Of a DNA stretch of 13,341 nucleotides, positions 1 to 5,876 are shown in pieces. The notes beneath the pieces were generated by a model. That model was given only the letters and a program-made list of their open reading frames with translations, searched no databases and was not told where the DNA came from. A program made the position numbers and the translations under genes. Positions within the stretch are counted from its first letter, which is position 1; each line of letters starts with the position of its first letter. Source of the stretch: an uncultured Chlorobiota bacterium (GTDB taxonomy: Bacteria; Bacteroidota; Kapaibacteriia; OLB7); the NCBI GenBank assembly GCA_946481475.1, contig CAMLOB010000038.1, forward strand, positions 1 to 13,341, in the 5' to 3' direction.

Positions 1-17
1 AATGCAAAAACAACATC

Positions 18-65
18 GGTTATCCTGCGAAGGGGACAAGATACAATGTTCCACACCTACGGCAA
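18..65 (+). repeat. Degenerate copy 1 of the palindromic repeat family (stem-loop + CCTRCGG)
   Basis: The stretch begins TTATCCTGC, runs through GGGGACAAGATACAATGTTCC and ends with CCTACGG. It matches the clearer copy at 10010-10052, which also begins TATCCTGC and ends CCTGCGG. The stem here is imperfect: GGGGACA against TGTTCC, with extra bases before CCTACGG. It is the most decayed of the four copies in the window. No gene overlaps it. Confidence 0.5.
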
Positions 66-100
66 TCAGAGGAAAGACACCCGAACCCCGTTTTTCGTTA

Positions 101-134
101 CGCCTCCCCCCTTGAGGAGGGCCGGGGGGGTGCT
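101..134 (+). repeat. C-rich/G-rich hairpin element (CCTCC...GGAGG...GGGGGGG)
   Basis: CCTCC at 103-107 pairs with GGAGG at 116-120, and a C-run (106-111) faces a run of seven G (124-130). The form 'cctccccctt-gaggaggg-ccgggggg' resembles a dispersed intergenic repeat I recall from Bacteroidetes-type genomes; that recollection is not checked here. It could act as a terminator stem for a gene left of the window, but there is no T-tract after it. Confidence 0.45.
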
Positions 135-164
135 CCCGAAGCGTAGAAAACGCAAGTGAACATC

Positions 165-345
165 GTGGGATGGTTAAATAGTTGAATGGTCGGAGTTGAG
201 AGTGAATATGGTTAAATGTTGGGTTGAATGGTTGGAGCTGAAGGTCGAGAGTCGGGAGTGAATATAGTTGGATGGTTAAATAGTTGAATGGTCGGAGTCC
301 GGAGTCAGAAAGCTGCGGGCTCCGCGAGAGGGTCGGGTGAAATGG
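165..345 (+). repeat. Cluster of GTTGAATGGTYGGAG-type imperfect direct repeats
   Basis: A 29-base segment beginning GGATGGTTAAATAGTTGAA occurs identically at 168-196 and 270-298, 102 bp apart. Between them is a looser copy (GTGAATATGGTTAAATGTTGGGTTGAATGGTTGGAG, about 202-238). The words GTTGAATGG, GGTCGGAGT and GAGAGT recur through to about 345. The strand shown is almost free of C. No open frame here has coding character. Together with the flanking elements this explains why 1-543 has no gene. Confidence 0.8.
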
Positions 346-401
346 TCGGATGGCCGGGGTGGAGAGGGTTCCGGAGTCCAAAGCGCTGTCATGCCGACTA
401 C

Positions 402-461
402 TGATAGCTCAACACTCACAGCTCAACACTCATAGCTCATAGCTCAATGCTCACAGCTCAA
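402..461 (+). repeat. AGCTCA/CACTCA short-unit repeat, copy 1
   Basis: AGCTCA, written with CACTCA, CATAGCTCA or TGCTCA as partners, occurs in near-continuous series just upstream of the YjbQ-family gene. The same vocabulary (CATAGCTCATAGCT, TGCTCACAGCT) reappears at 4525-4655. The units are 7-10 bp and imperfect. There is no spacer/repeat regularity that would make it a CRISPR. Confidence 0.75.
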
Positions 462-543
462 TCCGCCCCCTCTTCCCCAATTCCCCCGTTATCCCTATCA
501 TTCCGCCGACCCCATCAATCCGAACAGACTGGAGAGGCAGAGC

Positions 544-963
544 ATGAAATCGCATCGCAAGGAACTCTGGTTCAATATTCCCGAGCGCGTCGGGTTTGTC
601 CGCATCACCGATCAGGTGCGCGAGGCGATCCGCGAATCGGGTGTGCGTGAGGGACTCGTTCTGGTCAACGCCATGCACATCACCGCCAGCGTCTTTATCA
701 ACGATAACGAGTCGGGTCTCTGGAGCGACTTCCGGCGATGGCTGGAGGAGCTGGCCCCTCACGCGCCGATCGATCAGTACCGGCACAACGACACCGGAGA
801 AGACAACGCGGACGCTCACCTGAAGCGGACCGTCATGGGCCGGGAAGTGGTGGTGGCGATTACCGAAGGGGAGCTGGACTTCGGTCCGTGGGAGGAGATC
901 TTCTACGGCGAATTCGACGGACGGAGACGGAAGCGGGTACTGGTGAAGATCATCGGCGAGTGA
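544..963 (+). CDS. yjbQ: YjbQ/UPF0047 family protein (secondary thiamine-phosphate synthase)
   Basis: A 139-residue protein, the usual length for the YjbQ (UPF0047) family. Family hallmarks are visible in order: MHITAS with His45, a FINDNES segment (Asn53, Asn55, Glu56), DNADAHLKR with His92, and the C-terminal block [19 protein letters not shown] at about 108-126 followed by [13 protein letters not shown]. The conserved histidines and acidic residues form the presumed metal and phosphate pocket. E. coli YjbQ has weak thiamine-phosphate synthase activity, and the true role of the family remains uncertain. The ATG at 544 follows GGAGAGG at 531-537, which fixes the start. It is probably a single-gene unit: a regulator follows 141 bp later, and repeats fill the upstream side. 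No thiamine genes are nearby to support a thiamine role. Confidence 0.9.
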   Translation: MKSHRKELWFNIPERVGFVRITDQVREAIRESGVREGLVLVNAMHITASVFINDNESGLWSDFRRWLEELAPHAPIDQYRHNDTGEDNADAHLKRTVMGREVVVAITEGELDFGPWEEIFYGEFDGRRRKRVLVKIIGE

Positions 964-990
964 GGGGGAATCGGAAAACGGGAAGGTCCG

Positions 991-1028
991 CAGATCGGAC
1001 GGATTGAGGCGGATCGGCGCGGACTGAA
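991..1028 (+). repeat. GCGGATCGG-type short repeat, copy 1
   Basis: The words GGACGGATTGAGGCGGATCGGCG resemble the cluster at 3138-3176 (CGGATTGGAC...GGGACGGATGAACGCGGATCGG). Both lie just after a stop codon and both read in the same direction. The element is degenerate and is assigned by shared words only. Confidence 0.45.
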
Positions 1029-1104
1029 GAGAAGACTGTTTGAACGCAGATCGCCTTGCGTATGTTTGCAGCAAGAGATTTCAGCATACTCCCGGGAGAA
1101 GATC

Positions 1105-1764
1105 ATGGGGAAACGAACACGCGCGGTCAGCGACGAGCAGAAAAACGAGCGGAGAGAAGCGATCCTGGCGGCTGCGCTCGATTTGTTCCGAGAGGAATCG
1201 TTCGAGAAGATCAACGTCGCCTCGGTGGCCGAACGGGCGGGGATCGCCAAGGGAACCGTCTACATCTACTTCAGGACGAAAGAGGAGATCTTCCTCGCCC
1301 TCCACGAACGGGCCTATGCCGACTGGTTCGAGGCGATGACGCGGGGACTGGCCCCGGAGGAGGGGCGTCGCTCCATTCCGAAAGTCGTCTCCCTCTTCAC
1401 CGAAACCCTGAAGGGGCGTTCGGACTTCATGCGGATGATTGCCATTCTCCACACAACGCTTGAGGAAAACATCCCTCTGGAAGCCGCCCTCGGGTTCCGA
1501 CGCAAACTGCGTGACGGAGCCGTCCGGGTGGGAGAACTTCTTGAACGGAACCTCGACTTCCTGAAGCCGGGAGAGGGGACCACGTTGCTGATCCGAACGC
1601 AGGCTCTGATCATCGGGCTGCAACACCTCTCCCATCCCTCCGAGGTCGCCGCCGAGGCAAACAGCCGCGAGGATCTGGACCTTCTGGATGTGGACTTCAC
1701 CAGAGCATTGGCAGAGACGCTGACGATACTTCTCATCGGATTGAAGTCATTGCAGCGGACATAA
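1105..1764 (+). CDS. TetR/AcrR-family transcriptional regulator
   Basis: A 219-residue DNA-binding regulator of normal TetR size. The N-terminal domain has the typical order: a first helix (REAILAAALDLF, about 17-28), then a helix-turn-helix around residues 37-56 (NVASVAERAGIAKGTVYIYF), followed by the family signature FRTKEEIFLAL. The C-terminal 150 residues are helical and of no recognised subgroup, so the ligand is unknown. The ATG at 1105 is preferred over an upstream in-frame ATG at 1066, because a GGGAGA Shine-Dalgarno site lies 7 bases before it and the TetR domain normally starts there. The site sits in the perfect 10-bp palindrome CTCCCGGGAG (1089-1098), which might matter for autoregulation. 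Its targets cannot be read from the window. The flanking yjbQ-like and mscL genes are candidates only by position. Confidence 0.93.
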   Translation: MGKRTRAVSDEQKNERREAILAAALDLFREESFEKINVASVAERAGIAKGTVYIYFRTKEEIFLALHERAYADWFEAMTRGLAPEEGRRSIPKVVSLFTETLKGRSDFMRMIAILHTTLEENIPLEAALGFRRKLRDGAVRVGELLERNLDFLKPGEGTTLLIRTQALIIGLQHLSHPSEVAAEANSREDLDLLDVDFTRALAETLTILLIGLKSLQRT

Positions 1765-1802
1765 ACCCCAAGCCGGTATTTCAGCGGTTGGACAGAACAA
1801 AG

Positions 1803-1828
1803 GAAGAGGATAACTTTATCCGGTCTTC
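1803..1828 (+). promoter_or_regulatory. Inverted repeat upstream of mscL
   Basis: GGATAA (1808-1813) and TTATCC (1816-1821) form a perfect 6-bp inverted repeat with a 2-base centre. It is extended outward by GAAGA (1803-1807) and TCTTC (1824-1828), with a GG bulge on the right. It lies between the TetR gene and mscL, 48 bp before the mscL start. It could be an operator, possibly for the neighbouring TetR protein, or a weak hairpin. There is no T-tract, so a terminator role is unlikely. Confidence 0.35.
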
Positions 1829-1875
1829 TCCCTCGTCCGCCCGAACATTTTCTTCGTTGTTATTCAGGAGGTATC

Positions 1876-2313
1876 ATGCTCAGAGAGTTCAAGGAATTTG
1901 CCGTCAAGGGGAACATGTTCGACATGGCCGTCGGCATCGTCATCGGTGCGGCGTTCGGAACCGTCGTCAATTCGGTGGTCAGTGATGTGCTGACGCCGCT
2001 CGTCTCGGCGGTCTTCGGTACGCCCGACTTCTCGAACCTGTTCGTGATCCTGCGGAATCCCACCGGTCAGGAATTCGTCTCGATCGAGGCGGCGCGCGAA
2101 GCAGGCGCCGTTGCCCTCGGATACGGTCTCTTTCTCAACGCCCTGATCTCCTTCCTCATCGTCGCCTTCATCCTCTTCCTGATCGTCAGAAGCGTCAACA
2201 GGCTGAAGCGGAAGAAAGAAGAAGCGCCGCCGGCCCCTCCGGAGCCGACAAAGGAAGAACTCCTGCTGACCGAGATACGTGATCTGCTTGCGCAAAAGCA
2301 ACGATCCGAATGA
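1876..2313 (+). CDS. mscL: Large-conductance mechanosensitive channel MscL
   Basis: A 145-residue inner-membrane channel, close to the 136 residues of the E. coli protein. MscL forms a homopentamer that opens under membrane tension and releases solutes during hypo-osmotic shock. The amphipathic N-terminal helix (LREFKEFAVKGN) leads into TM1 at about 16-46 (DMAVGIVIGAAFGTVVNSVV), whose Gly/Ala-rich face lines the pore. A periplasmic loop follows at about 47-80, then TM2 at about 83-107 (YGLFLNALISFLIVAFILF). The C-terminal part has the basic RLKRKKEE cluster, a Pro/Ala linker and the helical bundle TKEELLLTEIRDLL, very like E. coli. A strong AGGAGGT sits 5 bases before the ATG. The extracellular loop is a little longer than in E. 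coli, which is normal variation. Its stop overlaps an ATG (ATGA at 2310) of the next frame. Confidence 0.97.
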   Translation: MLREFKEFAVKGNMFDMAVGIVIGAAFGTVVNSVVSDVLTPLVSAVFGTPDFSNLFVILRNPTGQEFVSIEAAREAGAVALGYGLFLNALISFLIVAFILFLIVRSVNRLKRKKEEAPPAPPEPTKEELLLTEIRDLLAQKQRSE

Positions 2314-2354
2314 TCGTGAATTCGACATGTCAATCTTGTATAACGGGTAGATAT

Positions 2355-3104
2355 ATGATGAACATGAAATCCGTCGCAGTCCGGACATTGATCCTCTTGG
2401 CAACAGCATGGACTGCCGGCTGTGCCAACCCCTTCGACGATTGCATCGACGGATCGGGCGATCTTCAGACGGAGACGCGCCAGGTCTCCTCCTTCCACAG
2501 CGTGGTCGTCAAAGGGAGTGCGGACGTCACGTTTGTGCAGGGGAACGAACAGAACCTGAGCATCACCGCCGATGACAACATCCTGCCGATTATCACCACC
2601 ACAGTTTCAGGCGAACGGCTGACGATCGACGCAAAGGAATGCTACTCTCCCTCGGAAACCGTGAAGATCACCATGACGATCCCCGACCTCCGGACCTACA
2701 GAATCGAAGGCTCGGGAAGTCTCACAAACCTTCCCTCGACATCCAGCGAACAACTGGTCCTGAACGACCTTCTCCTTGAAGTGGAAGGTTCGGGCGAGAT
2801 CGATCTGCACGACCTGATGATGGAGGATATGACGATCAGGATCGAGGGCTCGGGAGAGATCGACATCACCGGAGAAGGTGAATCGATCGACGTCGAAATC
2901 GAAGGTTCCGGCGAGGTCATCGCCGACCGGTTTCCGGTCCGCAACGCCGAGGGAAAGATCGAAGGGTCGGGAGAGATTCGCCTCTACGCAACCGAGGTGC
3001 TTCGAGCCTCCATCTCCGGCAGCGGAACGATCTACTATCGGGGAACCCCGGCAACGCTCGAGACGGAGATCGACGGGTCGGGAAAGATCATCAAGCTTGA
3101 TTGA
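2355..3104 (+). CDS. GIN-domain (DUF2807) lipoprotein with EGSGEI repeats
   Basis: A 249-residue exported protein. A basic start and hydrophobic stretch (VRTLILLATAWTAG) end at Cys23 in a lipobox-like T-A-G-C, so it is probably lipid-anchored. The mature part is a GIN/DUF2807 domain ('putative auto-transporter adhesin head domain'), predicted as a right-handed beta-helix. The core phrase [IV]EGSGE[IV] returns at about 20-residue intervals (IEGSGS, VEGSGEI, IEGSGEI, IEGSGEV, IEGSGEI, ISGSGT, IDGSGK), with a further IDGSGD just after the lipobox. Exact function is unknown; cell-surface or periplasmic binding is typical speculation for this family. Start choice: the frame is open from an ATG at 2310 that overlaps the mscL stop, but the 15 extra residues would precede the signal peptide. 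ATG 2355, 2358 or 2364 is more likely, behind a weak GGGTAG. Co-transcription with mscL is possible. Confidence 0.85.
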   Translation: MMNMKSVAVRTLILLATAWTAGCANPFDDCIDGSGDLQTETRQVSSFHSVVVKGSADVTFVQGNEQNLSITADDNILPIITTTVSGERLTIDAKECYSPSETVKITMTIPDLRTYRIEGSGSLTNLPSTSSEQLVLNDLLLEVEGSGEIDLHDLMMEDMTIRIEGSGEIDITGEGESIDVEIEGSGEVIADRFPVRNAEGKIEGSGEIRLYATEVLRASISGSGTIYYRGTPATLETEIDGSGKIIKLD

Positions 3105-3134
3105 GGGGGCAGGAACGGATTGCCCGGAAGATGG

Positions 3135-3178
3135 TACACGGATTGGACGATCGGGACGGATGAACGCGGATCGGATTC
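3135..3178 (+). repeat. GCGGATCGG-type short repeat, copy 2
   Basis: Just downstream of the GIN-domain gene, the stretch CGGATTGGACGATCGGGACG continues as GATGAACGCGGATCGG. It shares words with 991-1028. Such 'acgcggatc/gatgaacgc' strings are common dispersed intergenic repeats in environmental bacterial genomes, from memory. There is no coding signal. Confidence 0.5.
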
Positions 3179-3203
3179 CCGTTCATTCGTTCGTCGGAAT
3201 TTC

Positions 3204-3246
3204 TTTGATATCCTGACGCCACATTGGTAACTTGTGAGTTACCAAT
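3204..3246 (+). promoter_or_regulatory. Promoter and perfect palindromic operator of the ArsR operon
   Basis: A perfect inverted repeat has arms ATTGGTAACT (3223-3232) and AGTTACCAAT (3237-3246) around a TGTG centre, 27 bp before the ArsR start. The left arm carries TAACTT (3228-3233), which reads as a -10 box 17 bp after TTGATA (3205-3210). It also reads as a Bacteroidetes-type -7 box (TAnnTT) 20 bp after TTTG (3204-3207). The palindrome therefore covers the likely promoter, as expected of an autorepressed ArsR operon. The palindrome is directly seen; the promoter and the binding protein are inference. Confidence 0.65.
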
Positions 3247-3273
3247 CAGAAAAGGATCAGACAGAGGAATTCC

Positions 3274-3600
3274 ATGTCCGCCATCGAACGGGGAGAATTG
3301 ACGCTCGACGCACTCGGCAACTCCGTACGTCGTGAAATCATACGCCTTCTGCTGCCCGGCCCTCTCTCGGTCGGAACCCTTGCCGCCGAACTGCCGATCA
3401 GCCGACCGGCCGTCTCCCGGCATCTTCGCATCCTTCGGCATGCTGAACTTGTGACCGAAAAAGCCGAGGGGAACCGGAATCTCATCTACTTGAATCCGGT
3501 CGGCTTTGCCGCCGCCCGAAGCTGGCTGAACCCGTTCTGGGATGAAGCTCTCGCCCGATTTGCAGCAATTGCCGAAGCATCGGCGGAGGGAGAGGAATGA
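3274..3600 (+). CDS. ArsR-family winged-helix transcriptional regulator
   Basis: A 108-residue regulator of normal ArsR size. The domain runs from LDALGNSVRREIIRLL (about 11-26) through the recognition region LPISRPAVSRHLRILRHAELV (about 45-65) and the wing KAEGNRNLIYLNP (about 69-81). The C-terminus is a short helix. The metal-binding cysteines of metal-sensing ArsR proteins are absent: the protein has no Cys at all. It is therefore not a metal sensor of the classical kind and fits the group paired with AHSA1/SRPBCC proteins. GAGGAA lies 5 bases before the ATG. The stop overlaps the start of the next gene (ATGA at 3597), showing tight coupling. It most likely represses its own operon through the palindrome at 3223-3246. 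The inducing signal is unknown. Confidence 0.93.
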   Translation: MSAIERGELTLDALGNSVRREIIRLLLPGPLSVGTLAAELPISRPAVSRHLRILRHAELVTEKAEGNRNLIYLNPVGFAAARSWLNPFWDEALARFAAIAEASAEGEE

Positions 3601-4046
3601 ACGAGCCGCTGATCCGTACCCTCCGCGTCAACTGTCCGATTGCGCACGCCTTCCACACCTTTACCGACGGAATTGACCTCTGGTGGCCCGCCGGACATCG
3701 TCGCTTCGGAGCGTCGACGATTATTCTGGAGGCCAGGATCGGCGGCCGTTTTCTGGAGCGGGAGGAGAATGGAGAAGAGATTATTCACGGAGAGGTAATC
3801 CGCTGCATACCCCCCGAACGCATCACCTACACCTGGTATCCCGGCGCAATCTCCGAGCCGACCGAAGTCGATATCCGTTTCACCGATATGGGAGACTACA
3901 CCCTGGTGGAGGTAACGCATGCCGAGGGGAGAAGCGGGCTCGGCGAGGTGTGGCCGCAGCGGGTGACGATCTTCGGCAGATCGTGGGATGAAGTCCTGAG
4001 AACCTTCACACAACATCTGGAAGAATCGGATCGTGGAACCATATAG
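3597..4046 (+). CDS. AHSA1-like SRPBCC domain protein
   Basis: A 149-residue single-domain protein of the START/SRPBCC fold, of the AHSA1 ('activator of Hsp90 ATPase 1-like') type. Family marks are FHTFTDGIDLWWPAGHRRF near residues 19-37, then a strand with EARIGGRFLEREENGEE (about 44-60), GEVIRCIPPERITYTWYPG (about 64-82) and a long C-terminal helix with WDEVLRTFTQHLE. The fold makes a deep hydrophobic pocket for small lipophilic ligands; the substrate is unknown. The eukaryotic Hsp90 role should not be transferred to it. It overlaps the ArsR stop by 4 bases, with GGAGGGAGAGG just upstream, so it is translated with the regulator. ArsR plus AHSA1 is a recurrent bacterial pairing. Confidence 0.88.
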   Translation: MNEPLIRTLRVNCPIAHAFHTFTDGIDLWWPAGHRRFGASTIILEARIGGRFLEREENGEEIIHGEVIRCIPPERITYTWYPGAISEPTEVDIRFTDMGDYTLVEVTHAEGRSGLGEVWPQRVTIFGRSWDEVLRTFTQHLEESDRGTI

Positions 4047-4067
4047 AAACCGTACAGACGAGGAAGC

Positions 4068-4505
4068 ATGAAAGAGTACCAGGCAACCACAGTGATCAAC
4101 GCCCCGCCGGAAAAAATCTGGAACGTGCTGACCGAGGCATCCGGCTATCCGGAGTGGGATCCCTATTGCGAGAAGATCGAGGGACGGATTGCGTCGGGGG
4201 AGAAGATCAGGGCATTCACAACACTCAGTCCGGGTCGGGCCTTCCCGGTGAAGGTGACCGAGTTCGTCCCGAATCGGAAGATGACCTGGACCGGAGGAAT
4301 GCCTCTCGGCCTGTTCAAGGGAGAACGGACCTTCACGCTGACGCCCGAACCGGACGGGACAACCCGGTTCACAGTCCGCGAGGTCTTCAGCGGACCGATG
4401 CTCGGCCTGATCGGAAAATCCATTCCCGACATGACCGAACCGTTCGAGAAGTTCGCCGAAGGATTGAAAAAGAAAGCGGAAGGGGGTGGGAGAGTGTATG
4501 AGTGA
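4068..4505 (+). CDS. SRPBCC (polyketide cyclase/dehydrase-like) domain protein
   Basis: A 145-residue SRPBCC protein, a different subfamily from its neighbour. The opening TTVINAPPEKIWNVLTEASGYPEWDPYCEKIEG is the classic SRPBCC start. Next come the strand segment GRAFPVKVTEFVPNRKMTWTGG, the block GERTFTLTPEPDGTTRFTVREVFSGP, and the closing helix MTEPFEKFAEGLKKKAE. Ligand and function are unknown. GAGGAAG lies just before the ATG, 22 bp after the previous stop, so it is the third gene of the ArsR operon. The last residues (RVYE) and the stop lie in a tandem 16-bp duplication (4491-4522), so the C-terminal tail after about residue 138 may be recently altered. Confidence 0.85.
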   Translation: MKEYQATTVINAPPEKIWNVLTEASGYPEWDPYCEKIEGRIASGEKIRAFTTLSPGRAFPVKVTEFVPNRKMTWTGGMPLGLFKGERTFTLTPEPDGTTRFTVREVFSGPMLGLIGKSIPDMTEPFEKFAEGLKKKAEGGGRVYE

Positions 4506-4522
4506 GAGAGTGTACGAGTAAG
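4491..4522 (+). repeat. Tandem 16-bp duplication at the gene end
   Basis: AGAGTGTATGAGTGAG (4491-4506) is followed at once by AGAGTGTACGAGTAAG (4507-4522), 14 of 16 bases identical. The first copy contains the stop codon of the SRPBCC gene (TGA 4503-4505). The second would supply an in-frame-looking TAA in another phase. Confidence 0.85.
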
Positions 4523-4524
4523 GC

Positions 4525-4655
4525 TCAAAGCTGATAGCTCACTGCTCTACCGCCGGAACTCACGCAAAGAACGCAAGGAGCAAAGACGCAAAGCTCACAA
4601 CTGACCACTCATAGCTCATAGCTGACTGCTCACAGCTGACCCCACATAGCTGCCC
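4525..4655 (+). repeat. Convergent intergenic region: AGCTCA repeats (copy 2) enclosing a CGCAAAG repeat
   Basis: The junction between the plus-strand and minus-strand genes has two repeat types. AGCTGATAGCTCACTGCTC (4530-4548) and the longer CATAGCTCATAGCTGACTGCTCACAGCTGA series (4610-4639) match the elements at 402-461. Between them, 4561-4594 is a purine-rich CACGCAAAGAACGCAAGGAG / CAAAGACGCAAAG series, resembling 11541-11580. No rho-independent terminator is clear for either convergent gene. Confidence 0.8.
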
Positions 4656-4657
4656 CC

Positions 4658-5830
4658 TCACACCACCGCCGCCTCATCTATCCTGATCGTCTTCGCATCG
4701 GCATCGAGTGTGTCCAGGCCGCCGACCGGTACGGTAAGTTTCTTGCTGATATGACCGATGGAGAGTCCGTAGACCGTGGGAACGCCGAACGGTTCCAGTG
4801 TCCCGCGGATTACCTGTTCCAGCGACAGCGAAACGGTGAACTCTCCTCCCCGCCGGGAAGCTTCGCACTTGGTGAATCGCCCCAGGGCGACACCGGCACA
4901 CTTTGCGAGCTGTCCGCTCAGCGCAAGCTGCGTCAGCATCCGGTCGACGCGGTAAGGCTCCTCGGCGATCTCCTCAAGGAACAGAATCTTCCCCTCCATA
5001 TCGATCTCGTAGGGTGTGCCCATCACATCGCTGACCAGCGAGAGATTTCCTCCGACAAGACGTCCGGTCGCCTTACCGGGCACAATCGTCGAGGCTCGGG
5101 CCTCGATGAAGCTGGACCCGCTATACTCGTCGCTCTCGGCAAACTCTCCCGCCGGATCGGTCTGCATCAGCGTCCGCCGGAACGAATCGACCGAATAGGA
5201 ATCGAAGCCGGATGTGGCCACCGGACCGTGGAAGGCAATCAGTCCGGACTTCTGGTAGACCGCATTGACCAGAGCGGTGATGTCGGAATAACCGATAATG
5301 ATTTTCGGATGCTTTCTGATCTCCTCGAAATCGAGCAGGGGGAGAATGCGCATCACACCGTAGCCTCCCCGTATCGCCATCACGCAATCGACCTCGGGAT
5401 CGCGGACAAACTCCATGAACTCCTCGGCCCGGACCTCATCCTTTGCGGCCAGATAGCCGAATCCTCTGGTCAGATGCCGTCCGGTCTTCACATTGAATCC
5501 CAGCCGTCTCAGCGAGGCGACGGCCGCCGGTATCTCCCCGCTCCCGACACCGCTTGCCGGAGCCACGATCCCGATCGTCGAACCTTCCTTCAGGGCCGGA
5601 GGCTTCAGAAGTTCCCGCTCCTCTTCTCTCCCTCTTCGCTCTCTCTCCCGTTCACGCCGTTGCGCCGTATCCCGTCCGGGAGGGGGCTGCCGCTCCGACG
5701 TTGTCGAATCCTTCTCCACCGGAGGATCCCCCAGATCGCGCACGGTCTGTCCCCGCAACAGTGCCGGAGCCGCCGTCGCCCCGGCAATAAGCGTACCGAG
5801 AAATCTTCTTCTGTTCCTGTTCTCTTCCAT
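4658..5830 (-). CDS. Exported S66-family LD-carboxypeptidase-like protein
   Basis: A 390-residue protein of the LdcA/MccF (S66) serine-peptidase family. These enzymes remove the terminal D-residue from murein tetrapeptides, or cleave related amide bonds as MccF does. The catalytic triad is intact: Ser182 in GYSDIT, Glu286 in LFLEE and His360 in SIGHISKK. Other core motifs are GIVAPAS (about 87-93) and IRGGYGVMR (153-161). Unlike cytoplasmic E. coli LdcA, it begins with a Tat-like signal (NRRRFLGTLIAGATAAPALL) and a probable cleavage before Gln28. A charged, disordered linker at about 34-78 has an Arg/Glu run (REREREERG-like) before the enzyme domain. It lies 46 bp downstream of the M61 peptidase gene, probably in one transcript. 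Exact substrate is uncertain; a periplasmic wall-peptide role is inferred. Confidence 0.9.
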   Translation of the reverse strand: MEENRNRRRFLGTLIAGATAAPALLRGQTVRDLGDPPVEKDSTTSERQPPPGRDTAQRRERERERRGREEERELLKPPALKEGSTIGIVAPASGVGSGEIPAAVASLRRLGFNVKTGRHLTRGFGYLAAKDEVRAEEFMEFVRDPEVDCVMAIRGGYGVMRILPLLDFEEIRKHPKIIIGYSDITALVNAVYQKSGLIAFHGPVATSGFDSYSVDSFRRTLMQTDPAGEFAESDEYSGSSFIEARASTIVPGKATGRLVGGNLSLVSDVMGTPYEIDMEGKILFLEEIAEEPYRVDRMLTQLALSGQLAKCAGVALGRFTKCEASRRGGEFTVSLSLEQVIRGTLEPFGVPTVYGLSIGHISKKLTVPVGGLDTLDADAKTIRIDEAAVV

Positions 5831-5876
5831 ACTCTCAGGTTCGGTTCATAACAGTAATCGGGGATATGGAACCGGT

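Noticed and set aside
402..461. Possible CRISPR array from the regular AGCTCA words
   Set aside because: Units are only 7-10 bp, imperfect and without unique spacers; no cas genes nearby.
1043..1060. ACGCA...TGCGT half-sites before the TetR gene as its operator
   Set aside because: Only 5-bp arms separated by 8 bases; easily due to chance in GC-rich DNA, and partly within a repeat-like stretch.
451..1074. A 207-codon minus-strand frame over the YjbQ-family gene
   Set aside because: The plus-strand protein matches the YjbQ family over its full length with a good ribosome-binding site; the minus frame has no family pattern.
2310..2354. ATG at 2310 overlapping the mscL stop as the true start of the GIN-domain lipoprotein
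   Set aside because: It would add 15 polar residues before the signal peptide; ATGs at 2355-2364 give a normal lipoprotein signal.
4751..5851. A 366-codon open frame on the plus strand opposite the S66 gene
   Set aside because: Antisense shadow of a gene with an intact catalytic triad; no protein-like pattern.
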